DNA from: Paenibacillus lupini
GTDB taxonomy: Bacteria > Bacillota > Bacilli > Paenibacillales > Paenibacillaceae
DNA length: 64,000 bases
Reading direction: 5' to 3'
Assembly: GCF_011761355.1 (NCBI RefSeq)
Contig: NZ_JAASRW010000004.1
Coordinates: 299,866 to 363,865, forward strand
Each line of letters starts with the position of its first letter. The stretch's first letter is position 1. Of the stretch, positions 62,593 to 64,000 are shown one piece after another. The translations under genes and the position numbers were made by a program. Below the pieces are notes generated by a model. The model worked only from the letters and a program-made list of their open reading frames with translations. It was not told the origin of the DNA and did not search any database.

Positions 62593-63981
62593 GTGAGCGA
62601 TTCGAAAGTGTTGCAGCCAAAAGTAGTAGTTATCGGAGCAGGCAGTTTGTTTTTCGGCCGTCAGTCGATTTGGCAGATGGTTCATTCCCCTTATTTGAAC
62701 AACGGGACTTTAACTCTAGTGGATACAAACGAAGAAAAGCTGGCTAAATTGGTTAAGCTCGCTGAGATGGTAGCGCGTGAGAATCAGGTGCCTCTGAAGA
62801 TAGAAGGGTCAACGAATCGAAGAGATGTACTGAAGGGGGCAGACTTTGTTGTCCTCAGCTTTGCGGAAGATACAGTGAAGTATCGCGGCATCGATTGTGA
62901 GATTTCCTTGAAATACGGCATTCGCATGTGCTCAGGTGATACGATTGGTCCTGGCGGGATTTTCCGAGCAATGAGAGAATTACCGGTCATTATGGAATGT
63001 GCAAAAGATATCGAAGAGTTATGTCCGGATGCCTGGGTGATCAATTATATTAATCCTTCTACTGTTCATGGGATGGCTCTGAGCCGCTATGCGCCAAACC
63101 TGAAGACGTTTGCGCTTTGCGACAGCCATCATATGCCTCATAAAAAAGCCTACTACGCGGTTCGAGCGGGCATTATTCAAGACCCAAGTGAGTTTACAGA
63201 GGAGATCGACCGTAAATTCGACTTCCGTATAGCCGGGGTTAATCATTTCACTTGGCTGCTAAAGGCGGAATATGACGGGAAGGACTTCATGGCCACGATC
63301 GCCGCTTCGCTTAAGAAATCAGCAGGGACGGAAAACAATGGCGGAGATACAGGTGCCAAGGCGCTTCATAACGATGCTATTAGCTACGAGCTTTATGATA
63401 TTTTCGGCATTATTCCGACCTGTACGGCGCACACCAAAGAATACGTCAGATACTGGCAGGGGCTTGGCGTGACGAAGGATGCGATTCCGCCATTATCGAT
63501 CTGGGAGACGGAGGATCGCTACAAGCGTCATGAGGAAATGTGGCAGCAGGTCGATGACTTTATTTCCGGGAAGCTCCCTATTAACAGCTATATGGGAAGC
63601 TTTGGTCCCGATCATGCGACGGATATTATTGAGAATATGGTTGGGAACCTGGGCAAAAGATTCTTCATTAACACACTCAATAGCGGCGCTGTAACGAACA
63701 TGAATGATGATTCTTTCCTGGAGCTGTTGAGTGAGGTCAGCATGGATGGCATTAAGCCGCTTCATGTAGGAGAGATGCCGCGTGGTATTCGCGGGATGCA
63801 GGAGCTTGTACTCGATACGCATGAACTGACAGCTGAAGCGGTTGTGGAACAGAGCTTCATCAAGCTGCGCAGAGCGATGATGACCGACCCGCTTGTGAAT
63901 TCCATCCATGATGCAGACATGATTATTAAGGAGCTCCTAGAGCAGGAGCAAGAGAGAATTCCAAAAGACTGGTACCAATAA
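62593..63981 (+). CDS. Glycoside hydrolase family 4 protein
   Basis: NAD- and Mn-dependent glycosidase of 462 residues (alpha-glucosidase/alpha-galactosidase/alpha-glucuronidase group). Rossmann motif VVVIGAGSLFFGRQ at 11-24, SGDTIGPGGIFRAMRE near 116, NYINPSTVHGMALSRY near 150, the metal Cys in LCDSHHMPHK near 177 and metal His in GVNHFTWLL near 217. The CDSH sequence at the usual subfamily-defining CHxx/CDxx/CNxx site does not match the well-studied groups I know, so specificity is open. GTG start, GGAGGG 6 bases upstream. The product is cytosolic, so the substrate must be imported. Confidence 0.92.
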   Translation: MSDSKVLQPKVVVIGAGSLFFGRQSIWQMVHSPYLNNGTLTLVDTNEEKLAKLVKLAEMVARENQVPLKIEGSTNRRDVLKGADFVVLSFAEDTVKYRGIDCEISLKYGIRMCSGDTIGPGGIFRAMRELPVIMECAKDIEELCPDAWVINYINPSTVHGMALSRYAPNLKTFALCDSHHMPHKKAYYAVRAGIIQDPSEFTEEIDRKFDFRIAGVNHFTWLLKAEYDGKDFMATIAASLKKSAGTENNGGDTGAKALHNDAISYELYDIFGIIPTCTAHTKEYVRYWQGLGVTKDAIPPLSIWETEDRYKRHEEMWQQVDDFISGKLPINSYMGSFGPDHATDIIENMVGNLGKRFFINTLNSGAVTNMNDDSFLELLSEVSMDGIKPLHVGEMPRGIRGMQELVLDTHELTAEAVVEQSFIKLRRAMMTDPLVNSIHDADMIIKELLEQEQERIPKDWYQ

Positions 63982-64000
63982 TAGATAAGCCCGGCCTTCC

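Overview
The window looks like chromosomal DNA from a spore-forming Paenibacillus-type Firmicute. The evidence is the combination of YesM/YesN-type two-component systems with AraC-like output domains, a tricistronic-type ger spore-germination operon, a YhcN/YlaJ sporulation lipoprotein, a caa3 oxidase cluster in ctaCDEFG order, CsoR/CopZ copper control, strong AGGAGG ribosome-binding sites, frequent TTG/GTG starts and several families of intergenic palindromes. The genus is inferred from gene content. I saw no tRNA, rRNA, CRISPR array, prophage or insertion sequence.

Layout. 1-93 is the 5' end of an unidentified leftward gene. 94-608 holds two related large palindromes and a terminator. 609-3439 carries two peptidases (M29 and M24). 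3598-6149 holds divergent proline catabolism genes (proline dehydrogenase and P5C dehydrogenase). 6249-9548 is glycerol use (glpK, then glpD behind a leader terminator). 9567-12160 has an AEC carrier, a UPF0173 hydrolase and a PaaX-like regulator. 12729-21096 is a sugar-sensing and uptake block: response regulator, histidine kinase and membrane-anchored sugar-binding protein, followed by an RbsA/RbsC/RbsB-type ABC importer. 21228-22831 has a YitT protein and a glycerophosphodiesterase. 22941-24623 is copper homeostasis. 24690-26828 holds a RibA-like enzyme and what looks like a deletion scar joining a truncated AraC regulator to an orphan ABC permease. 27341-31626 is the ger operon with a 74-residue extra subunit. 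32046-35542 has HxlR, aldo/keto reductase, MFS and YhcN-type genes. 35758-41478 is the caa3 oxidase cluster plus a DUF420 protein. 41568-45920 is a GntR-controlled ABC cluster plus a Na+-efflux-like ABC pair. 46087-50287 contains small proteins, RNase J, a TIM-barrel isomerase-like protein and a radical SAM protein. 50334-53390 is an MMPL exporter with its TetR gene. 53818-55789 has an esterase, a DUF1259 protein and a cupin. 55992-61581 is a TRAP transporter with its own kinase and regulator. 61589-63981 has an AraC-cupin regulator divergent from a GH4 glycosidase.

The most unusual layer is the non-coding DNA. At least four distinct intergenic repeat families occur, and three of them keep conserved flanks around an inner stem that differs between copies yet stays self-complementary. 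One family sits directly before the ribosome-binding sites of two unrelated genes (19012 and 41017). Another is a set of four TCACTAA/TTAGTGA palindromes repeated at two loci 10 kb apart with nearly identical internal spacing. These patterns suggest selection on structure, in RNA or as cruciform DNA, but this is inference from one window.
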